Assembly: GCA_963794415.1 (NCBI GenBank)
Contig: CAWCDI010000001.1
Location: forward strand, 62,001 to 126,000
DNA from: CAVPTL01 sp963794415
GTDB taxonomy: Bacteria > Actinomycetota > Thermoleophilia > Gaiellales > JAICJC01
Length of the DNA stretch: 64,000 nt
Direction of reading: 5' to 3'
Shown piece after piece: positions 35,249 through 44,184 of the stretch (within the stretch, counting starts at the first letter, position 1; each line of letters opens with the position of its first letter). The notes below the pieces were generated by a model. The model was not told where the DNA came from. It ran no database searches and saw nothing but the letters and a program-made list of their open reading frames with translations. A program made the position numbers and the translations under genes.

Positions 35249-36197
35249 GCTCGTCGCCCATCTCGCCGGGCTTGCTCCCCGCCGTGAGATCGAGGAACCG
35301 CTGCTCGAGGCTCTCGCTCTCGCGCCAGATCTCGGCCACCCCGACGCCGCCCTCCACGAGCGCGCGGTTGATGGCGATCAGCCGCTCGTCGTTGATATCG
35401 GCCACCGCCAGGTCGAGCGCGTTGTGCCCTTCGTGGCGACCCACACCGGTCACGAACTGGAGGCCCGAGAGCACCCCGCGGGCCTTCTCCTCGTCGTCTG
35501 CGCGAAGCAGCACCGAGTGCCGCCCGCCCGCGATCAGCTCGTCCACCGGGCCCCACGAGATGAGCTTGCCCGCCTGCACGATCGCGATGTCGTCGGCCAT
35601 CTTCTGCACCTCGTCCAGGATGTGCGACGAGATGAAGACGGTGCGCCCTTCCTTGTCGACGAGGTCGCGGATCATCGTGCGAAACTCGAGCATGCCCGCC
35701 GGGTCGAGGCCGTTGGTGGGCTCGTCGAGCAGCAGGAGCTCGGGGTCGTTCAGCAGCGCCCGCGCGACGCCCAGCCGCTGGCGCATGCCGAGCGAGTAGG
35801 TCTTCACCTTGTCGCCGGCGCGGTCTGCCAGCACCACGCGCTCGAGCACGGCCGGGATGCGCGAAGGCGCCTCGCCGCCGTAGTGCGACGCCCAGATCCG
35901 CAGGTTTCGCTCGCCGCTGAGGTACGGGTAGAAGCGCGGCTCCTCCACGATGCCGCCCACCCGTGAGAGCGCCTTTCGGATCTCGTGCGGCATCTCGTAC
36001 CCGCGCAGGCGGATGCGGCCCGCCGTGGGATGGGCCAGGCCGAGCATCATCCGGATGAGCGTCGTCTTGCCGCAGCCGTTGGGGCCGAGCCACGCAAAGC
36101 ACCGGCCCTCCGGCACATCGAGGGTCACGTCATCCACTGCGAGCTTCTGCCCGAACCGCTTCGAGACGCCCTCGAGCTGGATGATGCTGTCGCTCAC
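35241..36197 (-). CDS. ABC transporter ATP-binding protein (second system)
   Basis: 318 residues. Walker A GPNGCGKTT, signature YSLGMRQRLGVARAL, Walker B LLLLDEPTNGLDP and the switch His in ISSHILDEV are intact, with a C-terminal extension (ALVEGGVGVAEIWRES). GTG 36197 is chosen over GTG 36206 because TAGGGT lies seven bases upstream (leaderless pattern). First gene of the four-gene exporter block; transcribed divergently from the glutaminase leader. Confidence 0.92.
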   Translation of the reverse strand: MSDSIIQLEGVSKRFGQKLAVDDVTLDVPEGRCFAWLGPNGCGKTTLIRMMLGLAHPTAGRIRLRGYEMPHEIRKALSRVGGIVEEPRFYPYLSGERNLRIWASHYGGEAPSRIPAVLERVVLADRAGDKVKTYSLGMRQRLGVARALLNDPELLLLDEPTNGLDPAGMLEFRTMIRDLVDKEGRTVFISSHILDEVQKMADDIAIVQAGKLISWGPVDELIAGGRHSVLLRADDEEKARGVLSGLQFVTGVGRHEGHNALDLAVADINDERLIAINRALVEGGVGVAEIWRESESLEQRFLDLTAGSKPGEMGDEHA

Positions 36198-36258
36198 ATC
36201 GAGCACCCTACCGGCACCCGGGCAGACCCGTCAGGATCCGTGTAAGATTTTTCGCAAC

Positions 36259-36331
36259 GAGAGCCGGTCGCAGAAGACCGGGATCTCAGGCGTCGCCGCC
36301 CCGGAGCTTCGTAGCTCGCGGGGCGTTTTTT
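36259..36331 (+). ncRNA. Structured leader RNA with attenuator-like terminator upstream of glutaminase
   Basis: Two hairpins in a row. The first is GAGA-CCGGTC-loop GCAGAA-GACCGG-TCTC (36259-36287). The second, 36298-36324, has GCCCCG/CGGGGC plus GAGCT/AGCTC around a TCGT loop and is followed by six T (36326-36331). Nothing on the plus strand upstream needs terminating, because the adjacent gene reads away. So this is either a short free RNA or a leader controlling the glutaminase gene 25 bases further on. TAAGAT at 36242 could be its -10. It matches no riboswitch class I can name. Confidence 0.5.
36298..36331 (+). terminator. Intrinsic terminator with T6 run in the glutaminase leader
   Basis: An 11-bp stem with one bulged G, TCGT loop and TTTTTT tail. 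It is the only hairpin I found in this window with a true T-run. It sits upstream, not downstream, of a coding gene on its strand. Confidence 0.8.
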
Positions 36332-36355
36332 GTGGTCCCAGCCGGAGGCTCCGCG

Positions 36356-38164
36356 TTGTTGCTCGACCCCCTGATCCGAGGCTCTTCCCCGGTGTCCGCC
36401 TATCTGGACAGCCTGCGGGCACGCCATGCCGGCCTCGCCGGCGGCAGCGTCGCGGGCTACATCCCCGAGCTCGCTCACGCCGATCCCGCGCTCTTCGGCA
36501 TCTGCCTTGCCACCGTTGACGGAGCGGTCTACGAGGCCGGTGACACGCGCGCGCCGTTCACGATCCAGTCGATCTCCAAGCCGCTGACCTACGGGATCGC
36601 GCTCGAGCGGCTGGGCGAGGCCAGGGTGCACGACCGCATCGGCGTGGAGCCCAGCGGCGATGCGTTCAACGAGATCAGCCTCACGCCGGGGTCGGGCATC
36701 CCCTTCAACCCGATGATCAACGCCGGGGCGATCGCATGCGCGGGCCTGGTCGCCGAGGCCGCCCGCGACCCGCTCGCGCTGGTGCTGGGGAGCTACTCCG
36801 CCTACGCGGGGCGTCCGCTGGAGCTCGACCAGGCGGTGTTCGAGTCCGAGCGTGAGACCGGGCATCGCAACCGCGCGATCGCCCACCTGCTGCGAAACTT
36901 CGATGTGATCTCCGACGCGCCCGACCGCGCGCTCGACCTCTACTTCAGCCAGTGCTCGGTCTCGGTTGACTGCCGCGACCTGGCCACCATCGCCGCCACG
37001 ATCGCAAACGGCGGCGTCAACCCGGCCACGGGCGAGCGCGCGGTCTCCGAGAGCGTGGTTCGCCAGATGCTGAGCGTCATGACCACCTGCGGGATGTACG
37101 ACTCCGCCGGCGAGTGGCTGATGTCGGTGGGGCTGCCGGCCAAGAGCGGGGTGTCCGGCGGGATCCTCGCGGTGCTCCCCGGAAGGCTCGGCATCGCCGT
37201 CTACTCGCCCCGCGTGGATAGCCGCGGAAACAGCGTGCGCGGCGTGGCGGTGTGCCGCGATCTCTCGCGCGACCTGGCGCTGCATCTCGTGCGGCCGGGT
37301 GAGCGCCCGGCGCCGGCCATCCGCGCCCGCTACACCATCGCCGAGCGTGGCTCCAAACGGCTGCGCCAGGCGCATCAGCGGGCGGCAATCGCCGCCGGCG
37401 CCGCGTCAACCGCCGTCGTCGAGCTCCAGGGCGAGCTGGGCTTTCCCGCCGTCGAGGCCCTCGCGCGCGAGATCACCGGGCGCGAGCACCCGGTGGAGCT
37501 CGCCGTGATCGATCTGCGGCGGGTGGGGCGGGCCGACGGCGGCGGCCGCGACGTGCTGCGGGCGCTGGCCGAGCGCCTGGCGGAGGACGGCGGGCGGCTG
37601 GCGGTGGCCAACCCGCGGCCTCCGGCCGAGGGCGAGCAGCTGGGCGCGGCCATGACGTTCACCGACTTCGATCAGGCGCTCGAGTGGTGCGAGGACGAGC
37701 TGCTCGCGCGGTCGCGCTGCCCCGGCGAGGTGACGGCGATGGGCATCGCCGATCACGAGCTCCTCGCCGGGCTCACAGCGCAGGAGTGCGACCGGCTCGA
37801 CCAGCGGCTCGGCACCATCACCGCCGACCCGGGCGATCTGCTGGCTCGCCGCGGAGACCCTGCGCGCGAGCTCTACCTGGTCACGCGCGGCGCGCTCAGC
37901 GTGATGGCGGGGGAGTCGCGCCTGGCGACGCTCACGGCGGGCATGACCTTCGGCGAGCTGGCATGGGTGGATCGCGGCGCTGCGCGGTCGGCCGACGTGC
38001 GGGCCGACACGCACGTCGAGTGCCGCACGCTCGCCTACGCGACGCTCGATGACCTGGCGAAATCTCATCCCCGGGTGTACGCCAGGATCCTGCAGAACGT
38101 GCTGGCCGTGGTGGTCGCGTCGCTCAAGCGGACCAATGCAGACGTCGAGCAGCTCATGCGCTGA
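36356..38164 (+). CDS. glsA: Glutaminase fused to STAS and cyclic-nucleotide-binding domains
   Basis: Converts glutamine to glutamate and ammonia. 602 residues in three parts. First, a GlsA-type serine-dependent glutaminase (about 1-305) with FTIQSISKPLTYGIAL (Ser-x-x-Lys), NPMINAGAIA, ESERETGHRNRAIAH and PAKSGVSGGILA. Second, a STAS-like domain (about 330-445, VVELQGELGFPAVEALAREI, then VIDLRRVGRADGGGRDVLRA). Third, a cNMP-binding domain (about 465-590, RRGDPARELYLVTRGALSVM, MTFGELAWVDRGAARSADV). TTG 36356 is preferred because GGAGG lies 7 bases upstream; GTG 36332 touches the terminator T-run. Ligand control of ammonia release is inferred. Confidence 0.9.
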   Translation: MLLDPLIRGSSPVSAYLDSLRARHAGLAGGSVAGYIPELAHADPALFGICLATVDGAVYEAGDTRAPFTIQSISKPLTYGIALERLGEARVHDRIGVEPSGDAFNEISLTPGSGIPFNPMINAGAIACAGLVAEAARDPLALVLGSYSAYAGRPLELDQAVFESERETGHRNRAIAHLLRNFDVISDAPDRALDLYFSQCSVSVDCRDLATIAATIANGGVNPATGERAVSESVVRQMLSVMTTCGMYDSAGEWLMSVGLPAKSGVSGGILAVLPGRLGIAVYSPRVDSRGNSVRGVAVCRDLSRDLALHLVRPGERPAPAIRARYTIAERGSKRLRQAHQRAAIAAGAASTAVVELQGELGFPAVEALAREITGREHPVELAVIDLRRVGRADGGGRDVLRALAERLAEDGGRLAVANPRPPAEGEQLGAAMTFTDFDQALEWCEDELLARSRCPGEVTAMGIADHELLAGLTAQECDRLDQRLGTITADPGDLLARRGDPARELYLVTRGALSVMAGESRLATLTAGMTFGELAWVDRGAARSADVRADTHVECRTLAYATLDDLAKSHPRVYARILQNVLAVVVASLKRTNADVEQLMR

Positions 38165-38177
38165 GTACGATCCGGCG

Positions 38178-38942
38178 ATGCCAGTGGTGAAGACGCTCCG
38201 CTCTTCGGTCATGAAAGGGCTGGCCCAGCAGAGCGTCACCGCGCTCGAGATCGGCGCCGCCGGAGTGGTGCGCGATCGCCGGTTCGGGATCGTCGATGCC
38301 CGCGGCGAGCTGATGTACACCGGCCAGCTGCAGAAGCTCGCAGGGAGCTCGGCATGGTGGGACGAGGCCGCCGAGGAGCTCACCATCCAGTTCGGGGACG
38401 GCGACCGCGTCACGGCAGCGGCACACGGCAGCGAGACGATGGACGTGATCACTCCCGGGCCGGAGCCCGTCGCCTGCGAGCTGCTCGACGATCGGCTCGC
38501 GGCAGAGATCTCGGCCCGGCTGGGGAAGCCCGTGAAGGTGGTGCGCCTGCCGGTGTCGGCCGCCAACGACGGCCCGGTGACGCTCATCAGCACGGCCTCG
38601 CTCGACCGCCTCCAGCGCGAGATGGGCCTCGATTCGCTGGATCCGCGCCGCTTCAAGATGACCATCCAGCTGGACGGCCCGGCGGAGTACGAGGAGGACA
38701 CGTGGGAGGGCCGCGAGATCACCATCGGCGGGGCGGGGCTGCGCGTGGGCGGCCAGGTGCCGCGCTGCATGATGACCACCCTCGACCCCGACACGCTGAA
38801 GCGCGACGCCGACACCCTCCGCGTGCTCCTGCGCTACCGCGAGCGCATGGCCACCGGCGCGCCGCCGTTCGGCGTCTATGCCGAGGTGGTCAGCCCCGGC
38901 CTGGTGCGAGTGGGGGACGCCGCCGTGATCAGTGGGCGGTGA
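38178..38942 (+). CDS. MOSC domain protein
   Basis: 254 residues. It has the MOSC layout: an N-terminal beta barrel part (VKTLRSSVMKGLAQQSV, DRRFGIVDARGE) and the sulfur-carrier part ending in GQVPRCMMTTLDPDT, where the conserved Cys and Arg lie. Relatives bind molybdenum cofactor and reduce N-hydroxylated compounds or move sulfur. TACGAT six bases before ATG 38178 indicates a leaderless message. The 3' end overlaps the convergent DUF2252 gene by 14 bases. Confidence 0.85.
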   Translation: MPVVKTLRSSVMKGLAQQSVTALEIGAAGVVRDRRFGIVDARGELMYTGQLQKLAGSSAWWDEAAEELTIQFGDGDRVTAAAHGSETMDVITPGPEPVACELLDDRLAAEISARLGKPVKVVRLPVSAANDGPVTLISTASLDRLQREMGLDSLDPRRFKMTIQLDGPAEYEEDTWEGREITIGGAGLRVGGQVPRCMMTTLDPDTLKRDADTLRVLLRYRERMATGAPPFGVYAEVVSPGLVRVGDAAVISGR

Positions 38943-40359
38943 CGGCCTCGATCTGGCCCTCGGCGATGGCCTGCACCACCGAGCGGTAGTCGGCGTCGTT
39001 CTGGTCGGCGTAGGCCTCGCTGAACGAGAGGATCGCGCGGTCGAAGACGTCGCTCTTACCGAGGTATGACGCGATGGCGATGCGGTCGCCGGTGCGGGCG
39101 TGCGCGCGCGCCAGCGTCTCGGCGCACAGCCTGGCGTAGACCGTCATGGCGCGGGTGTTCATCACCTCGATGGTGATCGACCCCTTCCAGTCGCGCAGCT
39201 GCCGCACGTAGTAGTCGTGCGGGCTCCCGTCGATGCCCTGCTCGACGTGCAGCCAGCCGAGGAAGATGTCGCCCACGGCCTGCATCAGCCGCTGGCCGGC
39301 CACCACCCGCTCGCCGGCGTTGCCGTAGCGGCTGCGCCCCGCGTAGTCCTCGAGCACCGACGGCTGCGCCTCCTTCATCTGCAGCACCAGCGGATCGTCG
39401 CCGTCGCGCCCCACCAGGAGCGCGATCCAGGCGTGGGTGCCGACGCTCCCGACGCCCACCACCTTGCGCGCGATGTCGGTGAGGTGGAACTGGTCGATCA
39501 GCACGCGGCGGTCGTGCTGGAGCGACTCGCCGTAGGCGCTCAGCATCCGGCCGAGGTTTGCGTGCATCAGGCGGTAGCGCTCGTCGTCGAGGAACTCGTG
39601 TGCCGGCACCACGAGCGGCGGCTGGGAGATGATCCGCGCCTCGCCGGCCACGATCTCGGTGAGCTTCGCCGAGGCCTGGCGGCTGTCGCGGCGGATGGTC
39701 TTTTGGATCCGCCGGTGCAGGAGCCTGCTCATGCGCTGCCCGACCTGGGCGGAGAGCTCCTCGAGCAGCGGTTCCACCTCGAACCGCGAGTACCACACGT
39801 CCAGGTTGCGCATGGCGGCGAACCGCCGCATCCACCGGCGATACTCGGCGACCGTGGCGAGCAGGATCCGCTCCTGGTCAGCGACCGGGTAGCCGTTCGA
39901 GCGGGCCGCGATGAGCACGCTCGCGGCGAGCCGCTTGACGTCCCACTCCCACGGCCCGGGGAGGGTCTCGTCGAAGTCGTTGATGTCGAACACGAGGCGC
40001 CGCTCGGGTGATGCGAAGAGGCCGAAGTTGGAGAGGTGGGCGTCGCCGCAGGCCTGCACCTCGAAGCCCGAGCGCGGCGTGTGGGCGAGATCGGCCGCCA
40101 TGATCAGCGCCGCCCCGCGGTAGAAGGTGAACGGCGACGCCGTCATGCGGCCGTAGCGGATGGGCACGAGCTCGGGCACGCGGCTTCGGGCCTGGTGCTC
40201 GAGGAGCGTCAGCGGCTCGGCTCGCCCGGGTGCCGGCGAGAACTGGGCGTGGGCCGATCGCGGCACCTCCCGGCGCGCCTCCTTGCCCCGCTCGGCGCGC
40301 TCGGCCGGGGTCAGCCGGCGGGTGCCCGAGACGTTCAGCGATCGCGTTGCCATATCCAT
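38929..40359 (-). CDS. DUF2252 family protein (kinase-like fold)
   Basis: 476 residues. MTASPFTFYRGAALIMA, ACGDAHLSNFGLFASP and VFDINDFDETLPGPWEWDVK are hallmark DUF2252 blocks; the D-A-H-x-x-N and D-x-N-D-F-D patterns recall the catalytic and metal loops of aminoglycoside-kinase-like folds. Activity is not known. ATG 40359 is chosen because AATACT lies six bases upstream; another ATG is at 40353. Confidence 0.9.
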   Translation of the reverse strand: MDMATRSLNVSGTRRLTPAERAERGKEARREVPRSAHAQFSPAPGRAEPLTLLEHQARSRVPELVPIRYGRMTASPFTFYRGAALIMAADLAHTPRSGFEVQACGDAHLSNFGLFASPERRLVFDINDFDETLPGPWEWDVKRLAASVLIAARSNGYPVADQERILLATVAEYRRWMRRFAAMRNLDVWYSRFEVEPLLEELSAQVGQRMSRLLHRRIQKTIRRDSRQASAKLTEIVAGEARIISQPPLVVPAHEFLDDERYRLMHANLGRMLSAYGESLQHDRRVLIDQFHLTDIARKVVGVGSVGTHAWIALLVGRDGDDPLVLQMKEAQPSVLEDYAGRSRYGNAGERVVAGQRLMQAVGDIFLGWLHVEQGIDGSPHDYYVRQLRDWKGSITIEVMNTRAMTVYARLCAETLARAHARTGDRIAIASYLGKSDVFDRAILSFSEAYADQNDADYRSVVQAIAEGQIEAVTAH

Positions 40360-40448
40360 GCTCGCAGTATTCCAAAGCCCCCCAGCAAGCGCGGTGGGTG
40401 GCAACGCGTTTCATGTAGGGTCAGGCGAAATCACGCTCAGGAAGGTTC

Positions 40449-41519
40449 GTGACCCACCCACAGCCACATCCAGCGAGACGCCGGTCGCCCTACGGGCTCA
40501 TCCTGGTGGCGATCCTCCTCGTCGCGCTGCTGGTGATCGCGGCGGTGTGGGCGTGGCGCTCGAGCAGCTCGGGGTCGTCGTCGGCGTCGGGCTGCAACGT
40601 GGTGTCGGTCGCCAACAACGTGCTGCCCTCCGTGGTCACCATCAGCGCGAACGGCGCAACCGGGGCGGGCACGGGCTCGGGTGAGGTCATCCAGTCCGAC
40701 GGCTACATCCTCACCAACAACCACGTCATCTCCCAGGCGGCCGATGGCGGCTCGGTGAAGGTGCTCTTCTCGGACGGCACCAGCGTCGATGCCGAGATCA
40801 CCGGCCGCGATCCGCAGACCGACCTGGCCGTGCTCAAGGTGACCCCGCCGTTCGGCCTCAAGGTGATCGGCCTCGGCTCGTCGGACGACGTCGATGTCGG
40901 CCAACCGGTGGTCGCGCTCGGAGCGCCGCTCGGCCTCTCGGGCACCGTGACCTCGGGCATCGTGAGCGCCCTTGACCGCGACGTCCACGTGCCGGGTGAC
41001 AACGGCGGCCAGGCGCTGCTGGTCGGTGCGCTTCAGACCGACGCCTCGATCAACCCCGGAAACAGCGGCGGCGCCCTCGTGAACTGCGGCGACGACCTGG
41101 TGGGCGTGCCCACCGCCGGCGCCCAGCTGCCCGACGGCGGGGGCGGCAGCATCGGCCTCGGCTTCGCGATTCCCGTGACCTACGCCATGCAGATCGCCAA
41201 CGAGCTGATCGCAAACGGCTCGGTCACCCACGCCTACTTCGGCGTCGGCACGGTGCCCGTGCCGCCCGCAGCCGCGAGCCAGGCGGGCACGCCGGAGGGC
41301 CTCTTCGTCCAGTCCATCAAGCCGGGCGGGCCCACCGAGTCGGCCGGCCTGCAGGTGGGTGACGTGATCACCAAGCTCGACGGCCAGACGGCCAACACCA
41401 CGCTCCTCGAGAGCCTCACGCTCACCAAGAAGCCGGGCGACACGGTGCCGGTCGAGTACTTCCGCGACGGGAAGACCGCCGACGCGACCATCACGCTGGG
41501 CGCTGCGCCCACCGGCTGA
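40449..41519 (+). CDS. Membrane-anchored HtrA/DegP-like serine protease
   Basis: 356 residues: a short cytoplasmic tail, one membrane helix (about 15-35), a Ser-rich linker, a trypsin-like domain with His in ILTNNHVIS, Asp in QTDLAVLKV and Ser in INPGNSGGALV, then a C-terminal PDZ domain (GLFVQSIKPGGPTESAGLQVGDVITKLDG). It handles misfolded envelope proteins in the known families. The GTG start follows AGGAAGG. It stands alone between the divergent DUF2252 gene and the convergent DUF1275 gene. Confidence 0.92.
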   Translation: MTHPQPHPARRRSPYGLILVAILLVALLVIAAVWAWRSSSSGSSSASGCNVVSVANNVLPSVVTISANGATGAGTGSGEVIQSDGYILTNNHVISQAADGGSVKVLFSDGTSVDAEITGRDPQTDLAVLKVTPPFGLKVIGLGSSDDVDVGQPVVALGAPLGLSGTVTSGIVSALDRDVHVPGDNGGQALLVGALQTDASINPGNSGGALVNCGDDLVGVPTAGAQLPDGGGGSIGLGFAIPVTYAMQIANELIANGSVTHAYFGVGTVPVPPAAASQAGTPEGLFVQSIKPGGPTESAGLQVGDVITKLDGQTANTTLLESLTLTKKPGDTVPVEYFRDGKTADATITLGAAPTG

Positions 41520-41522
41520 GGC

Positions 41523-42203
41523 TCAGCCGCCGAGGAGCGCCGTTCGCCGTGCGATCCACACCACCGCGCCCACCGCGCAGAGCGGCAGCGCCGGCGCGAG
41601 CCGCGGGATGTGGATCACGAGGAGCGCTGCCGCCCCGGCGCCCACCGCGAGGGCCAGCAGGATCGTCATCCCGTGCACCCGGATCTCGCGCGAGTGCGCC
41701 AGCGCGGTCAGCACGCTGGTGAGCGTGCCCGTGAGGTAGGTGGTCGAGAGCCCGGCGATGCCGATCATCATCACGGCGCCGGATTGCAGACCCATCGCAA
41801 ACGCTGCGAACCCCAGCAGCAGGTCTCGCTCGATGCCCGTCGGGGTGGCATCGGACTTCTGCCAGATGACGGCGAACACCATGATCACGATGAGCTCGAT
41901 CTGCAGCACGTCGGTCACGTGCCGCGGCTACATCCGGCCGGTGCCTGCAGCCGGCCGCGTCACCGCCCCCGCCGCCAGCACGCCGAGCGTGAAGAAGACG
42001 AGCGCCACCGCCAGGCGGCCGATGATCTCGCCGCGACCGGCCCCGATCGAGATGCCCAGGAGCACCAGGTTGCCCGTCATCACGCCTGCGAACACGTCGC
42101 CCAGGCGCGAGAACGTGATGGCGTCCATGGCGCCGGCGCCGAACGCCAGCACGGCGGCCAGGCGCACGGCCAGCCGCCACGTATGATCTGACGCGTCGCT
42201 CAT
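41523..42203 (-). pseudogene. DUF1275 (YoaK-like) membrane protein broken by an in-frame TAG
   Basis: The family's usual length of about 226 residues is present in a single frame: LAFGAGAMDAITFSRLGDVF, MTGNLVLLGISIGAGR in the first third and SGAVMMIGIAGLSTTYLTGTL further on. A TAG at plus-strand 41928-41930 divides it into 91 and about 134 codons. The frame is the same on both sides, so this is a base substitution (TGG to TAG would fit), not an indel. The two halves could be separate products or a recent pseudogene; a sequencing error is also possible. Confidence 0.75.
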
Positions 42204-42242
42204 TCCGCGAAACGATATCTGCGCAGGAAGGATGCACCCCCA

Positions 42243-42737
42243 ATGACGATCGATCCTGGTGAGAAGGACGTCACCGTCCCCGGAGGCACCGCGGCCGGTG
42301 AGATCGGCGGCCTCTACGTCGAGTTCGTGCTGCCGGGCGCAGGCGCCTTCGGCCGCGACAAGTCGGTGGCGTTCCGCGAGGCGTCTCACGCGAAGGTGCG
42401 TTACGCGAAGGATGGCGAGCGCGTCGAGGGCAAGGTGGTGCTCCTCAGCGAGGCGGTGGCGCTCATCGACCAGGCGACGAGCGACGGCCAGGCGGCGGCT
42501 GCGCGCCAGTCGGCGGCGCGGGCCGCGCAGGATGCGGAGATGGCCGAGGTCAGGCGCAAGGTCGAGAACCTCACCTGCCTGGTGTGCGGCGGCCGGCAGT
42601 TCGACCGCCAGACGGCCCGCGAGGACAGCCAGTGGGGAGCAACCAGCCACCGGATGAGCCTGCTCATCTGCACGCGCTGCTCCTACGTGATGCAGTTCTC
42701 GCTGGGGCAGAGCATGTTCGTGCCCGGGGGCGGCTAG
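42243..42737 (+). CDS. Soluble protein with C-terminal zinc-ribbon, unknown function
   Basis: 164 residues. The first 60 residues are beta-rich (GLYVEFVLPGAGAFGRDK), followed by a charged helix (QSAARAAQDAEMAEVRRKVENL) and two Cys pairs, CLVCGG and CTRC, about 30 residues apart, which can bind one zinc. Not recognised as a named family. Its stop overlaps the convergent iron permease gene by 4 bases. Confidence 0.65.
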   Translation: MTIDPGEKDVTVPGGTAAGEIGGLYVEFVLPGAGAFGRDKSVAFREASHAKVRYAKDGERVEGKVVLLSEAVALIDQATSDGQAAAARQSAARAAQDAEMAEVRRKVENLTCLVCGGRQFDRQTAREDSQWGATSHRMSLLICTRCSYVMQFSLGQSMFVPGGG

Positions 42738-43096
42738 CTCGGCTGAACCCTCCTGGCGAGGTCGTGGAACTGACGCAGCATGGCGGCGGCCTGCTTGTCG
42801 GAGATGTCCTCCAGGTCGAGCGCCTGATCGCTTGCCGTCGAGGCCAGGATCAGCGCGTCGAGCTTCAGCTGGATGGCCTGTGACTCCCGGTTTTGGGTGT
42901 TCTGGATGAGGAACACGATCAGGAACGTGATGATGGTGGTGCCGGTGTTGATCACCAGCTGCCACGTGGTGCTGAACCCGACGGCGGGCCCGGTCAGCGC
43001 CCAGACGACGATGGCCATCACCGCCGCTGCGAACGCCCATGGCGAGCCGACTGCGGTTGAGGTGCGCTGCGCGAAGCGGTGAAAGAGCGTGTGCAT
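42734..43096 (-). CDS. Low-affinity iron permease family protein
   Basis: 120 residues, two or three membrane helices. TWQLVINTGTTIITFLIVFL followed by IQNTQNRESQAIQLKLDALI is the strongly conserved core of this family (Fet4-related). Iron transport by the bacterial members is not well proven. ATG 43096 follows a GAGGAG-type ribosome site; ATG 43117 is an alternative. It is divergent to the fluoride operon. Confidence 0.82.
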   Translation of the reverse strand: MHTLFHRFAQRTSTAVGSPWAFAAAVMAIVVWALTGPAVGFSTTWQLVINTGTTIITFLIVFLIQNTQNRESQAIQLKLDALILASTASDQALDLEDISDKQAAAMLRQFHDLARRVQPS

Positions 43097-43125
43097 TGAG
43101 GTCTCCTCGTCGTCCATGTACGATG

Positions 43126-43200
43126 TGGGGCACGCGATGAGGCCCGCGGTAACCGCCACCCGTGGCTAATGGCTTCTACCCATGTTCCCTGTAGGTAGAC
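43126..43200 (+). ncRNA. Fluoride riboswitch (crcB motif)
   Basis: GCGATGAGGCC...GGTAACCGCC...GTGGCTAATGGC...TCTACC follows the crcB aptamer consensus (GAUG, AACCGCC, GGCUnAUG, CUACC), from 43134 to 43180. TCTACC (43175-43180) can instead pair with GGTAGA (43194-43199), hiding the purine-rich GTAGGTAGA just before the ATG at 43207, so control is probably at translation. TACGAT at 43119-43124 is a -10 that would start the RNA at the aptamer's 5' end. Downstream crcB genes confirm the ligand. Confidence 0.88.
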
Positions 43201-43206
43201 AATGCC

Positions 43207-44184
43207 ATGGACGGAGCCACGCTGAGCCTCGAGGCGCGAAAACTCACGCTCTACTTCAACGAGCAGCTGCGCGCGCCGGGCGGGCTTGCCGCCGACCTGC
43301 TGCTCGCTGAGTTCGCCCGCACGGGGATCGAGGTGAGCGTGCTCCTGCGGGGGGTCGAGGGGTTCGGCACGCACCACCTGATGCACTCCGAGCGCTTCGA
43401 GAACACGAGCCTCAACCAGCCGCTGGTGGTGGTTGCCGTCGATCGCGCCGAGCGGATCGGCGAGGTCATGCCCGAGGCCTCCCGCCTCGTCTCGAGCGGC
43501 CTGGTGACCAGCGAGCGGGCATGGCTGCTCGACTCTGCCGATCTCCCCGGGCTCGCCCACGATGCGGTGCGGCTCTCGGTCTACTGCGGCCGCTCCAACG
43601 GGGTCGCTCGCCCGCCCTACCGGCCGGTGGTCGATCACCTCCGCGCGTGTGGCTTCGAGGGCGCGACGGTGTTCCTCGGCGTTGACGGCACGATGCGCGG
43701 CCGGCGCGAGCGGGCGCGGTTCTTCTCGGCCAACCGCGACGTGCCCGTGATGATCCTCGCCGTGGGCTCCCGGGCGGCCGCCGTGCGCGCGCTGGAGCGG
43801 CTCGCGGACGTGGTGCCCGATCCGATCGTGACGGCCGAGGGAGTGCAGATCTGCAAGCGCCAGGGCGAGCTCATCGCACCGCCGCCGCCCGTAGCCGACG
43901 GCCTCCTCAAGGTGATGATCCACTCGGGCAGCGAGTCGCTGCACTACCACCTGCTGGAGGAGCTGCGCCACACCGGGGCGGCCGGGGCCACCACGCTTCG
44001 CGGCGTCTGGGGCTATCGCGGGGACAAGGCCCCGCACGGCGACTCGGCGCGATCCTTCCGCCGCACGAGCCCCGTGGTGACCACCGTGATCGACGGCGCC
44101 GACCAGGTCGCCGCCTCGTGGCCCGTCATCGACCGGCTGACGCGCGACCGGGGCCTCGTCACGTGTGAGGTCGTGCCGCGGTGA
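43207..44184 (+). CDS. Triple DUF190 domain protein of the fluoride operon
   Basis: 325 residues made of three DUF190 units of about 100 residues: KLTLYFNEQLRAPGGLAAD onward, VRLSVYCGRSNGVARPPYRP onward and KVMIHSGSESLHYHLLEEL onward. Each has the recurring pattern of a first beta-strand, a helix and a T-V/L-L-R-G-V-x-G-type turn. DUF190 resembles PII-like signalling folds and is often found next to crcB, but usually as one unit. The stop overlaps the first crcB GTG. Role unproven; a regulator of the channel is a reasonable guess. Confidence 0.85.
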   Translation: MDGATLSLEARKLTLYFNEQLRAPGGLAADLLLAEFARTGIEVSVLLRGVEGFGTHHLMHSERFENTSLNQPLVVVAVDRAERIGEVMPEASRLVSSGLVTSERAWLLDSADLPGLAHDAVRLSVYCGRSNGVARPPYRPVVDHLRACGFEGATVFLGVDGTMRGRRERARFFSANRDVPVMILAVGSRAAAVRALERLADVVPDPIVTAEGVQICKRQGELIAPPPPVADGLLKVMIHSGSESLHYHLLEELRHTGAAGATTLRGVWGYRGDKAPHGDSARSFRRTSPVVTTVIDGADQVAASWPVIDRLTRDRGLVTCEVVPR

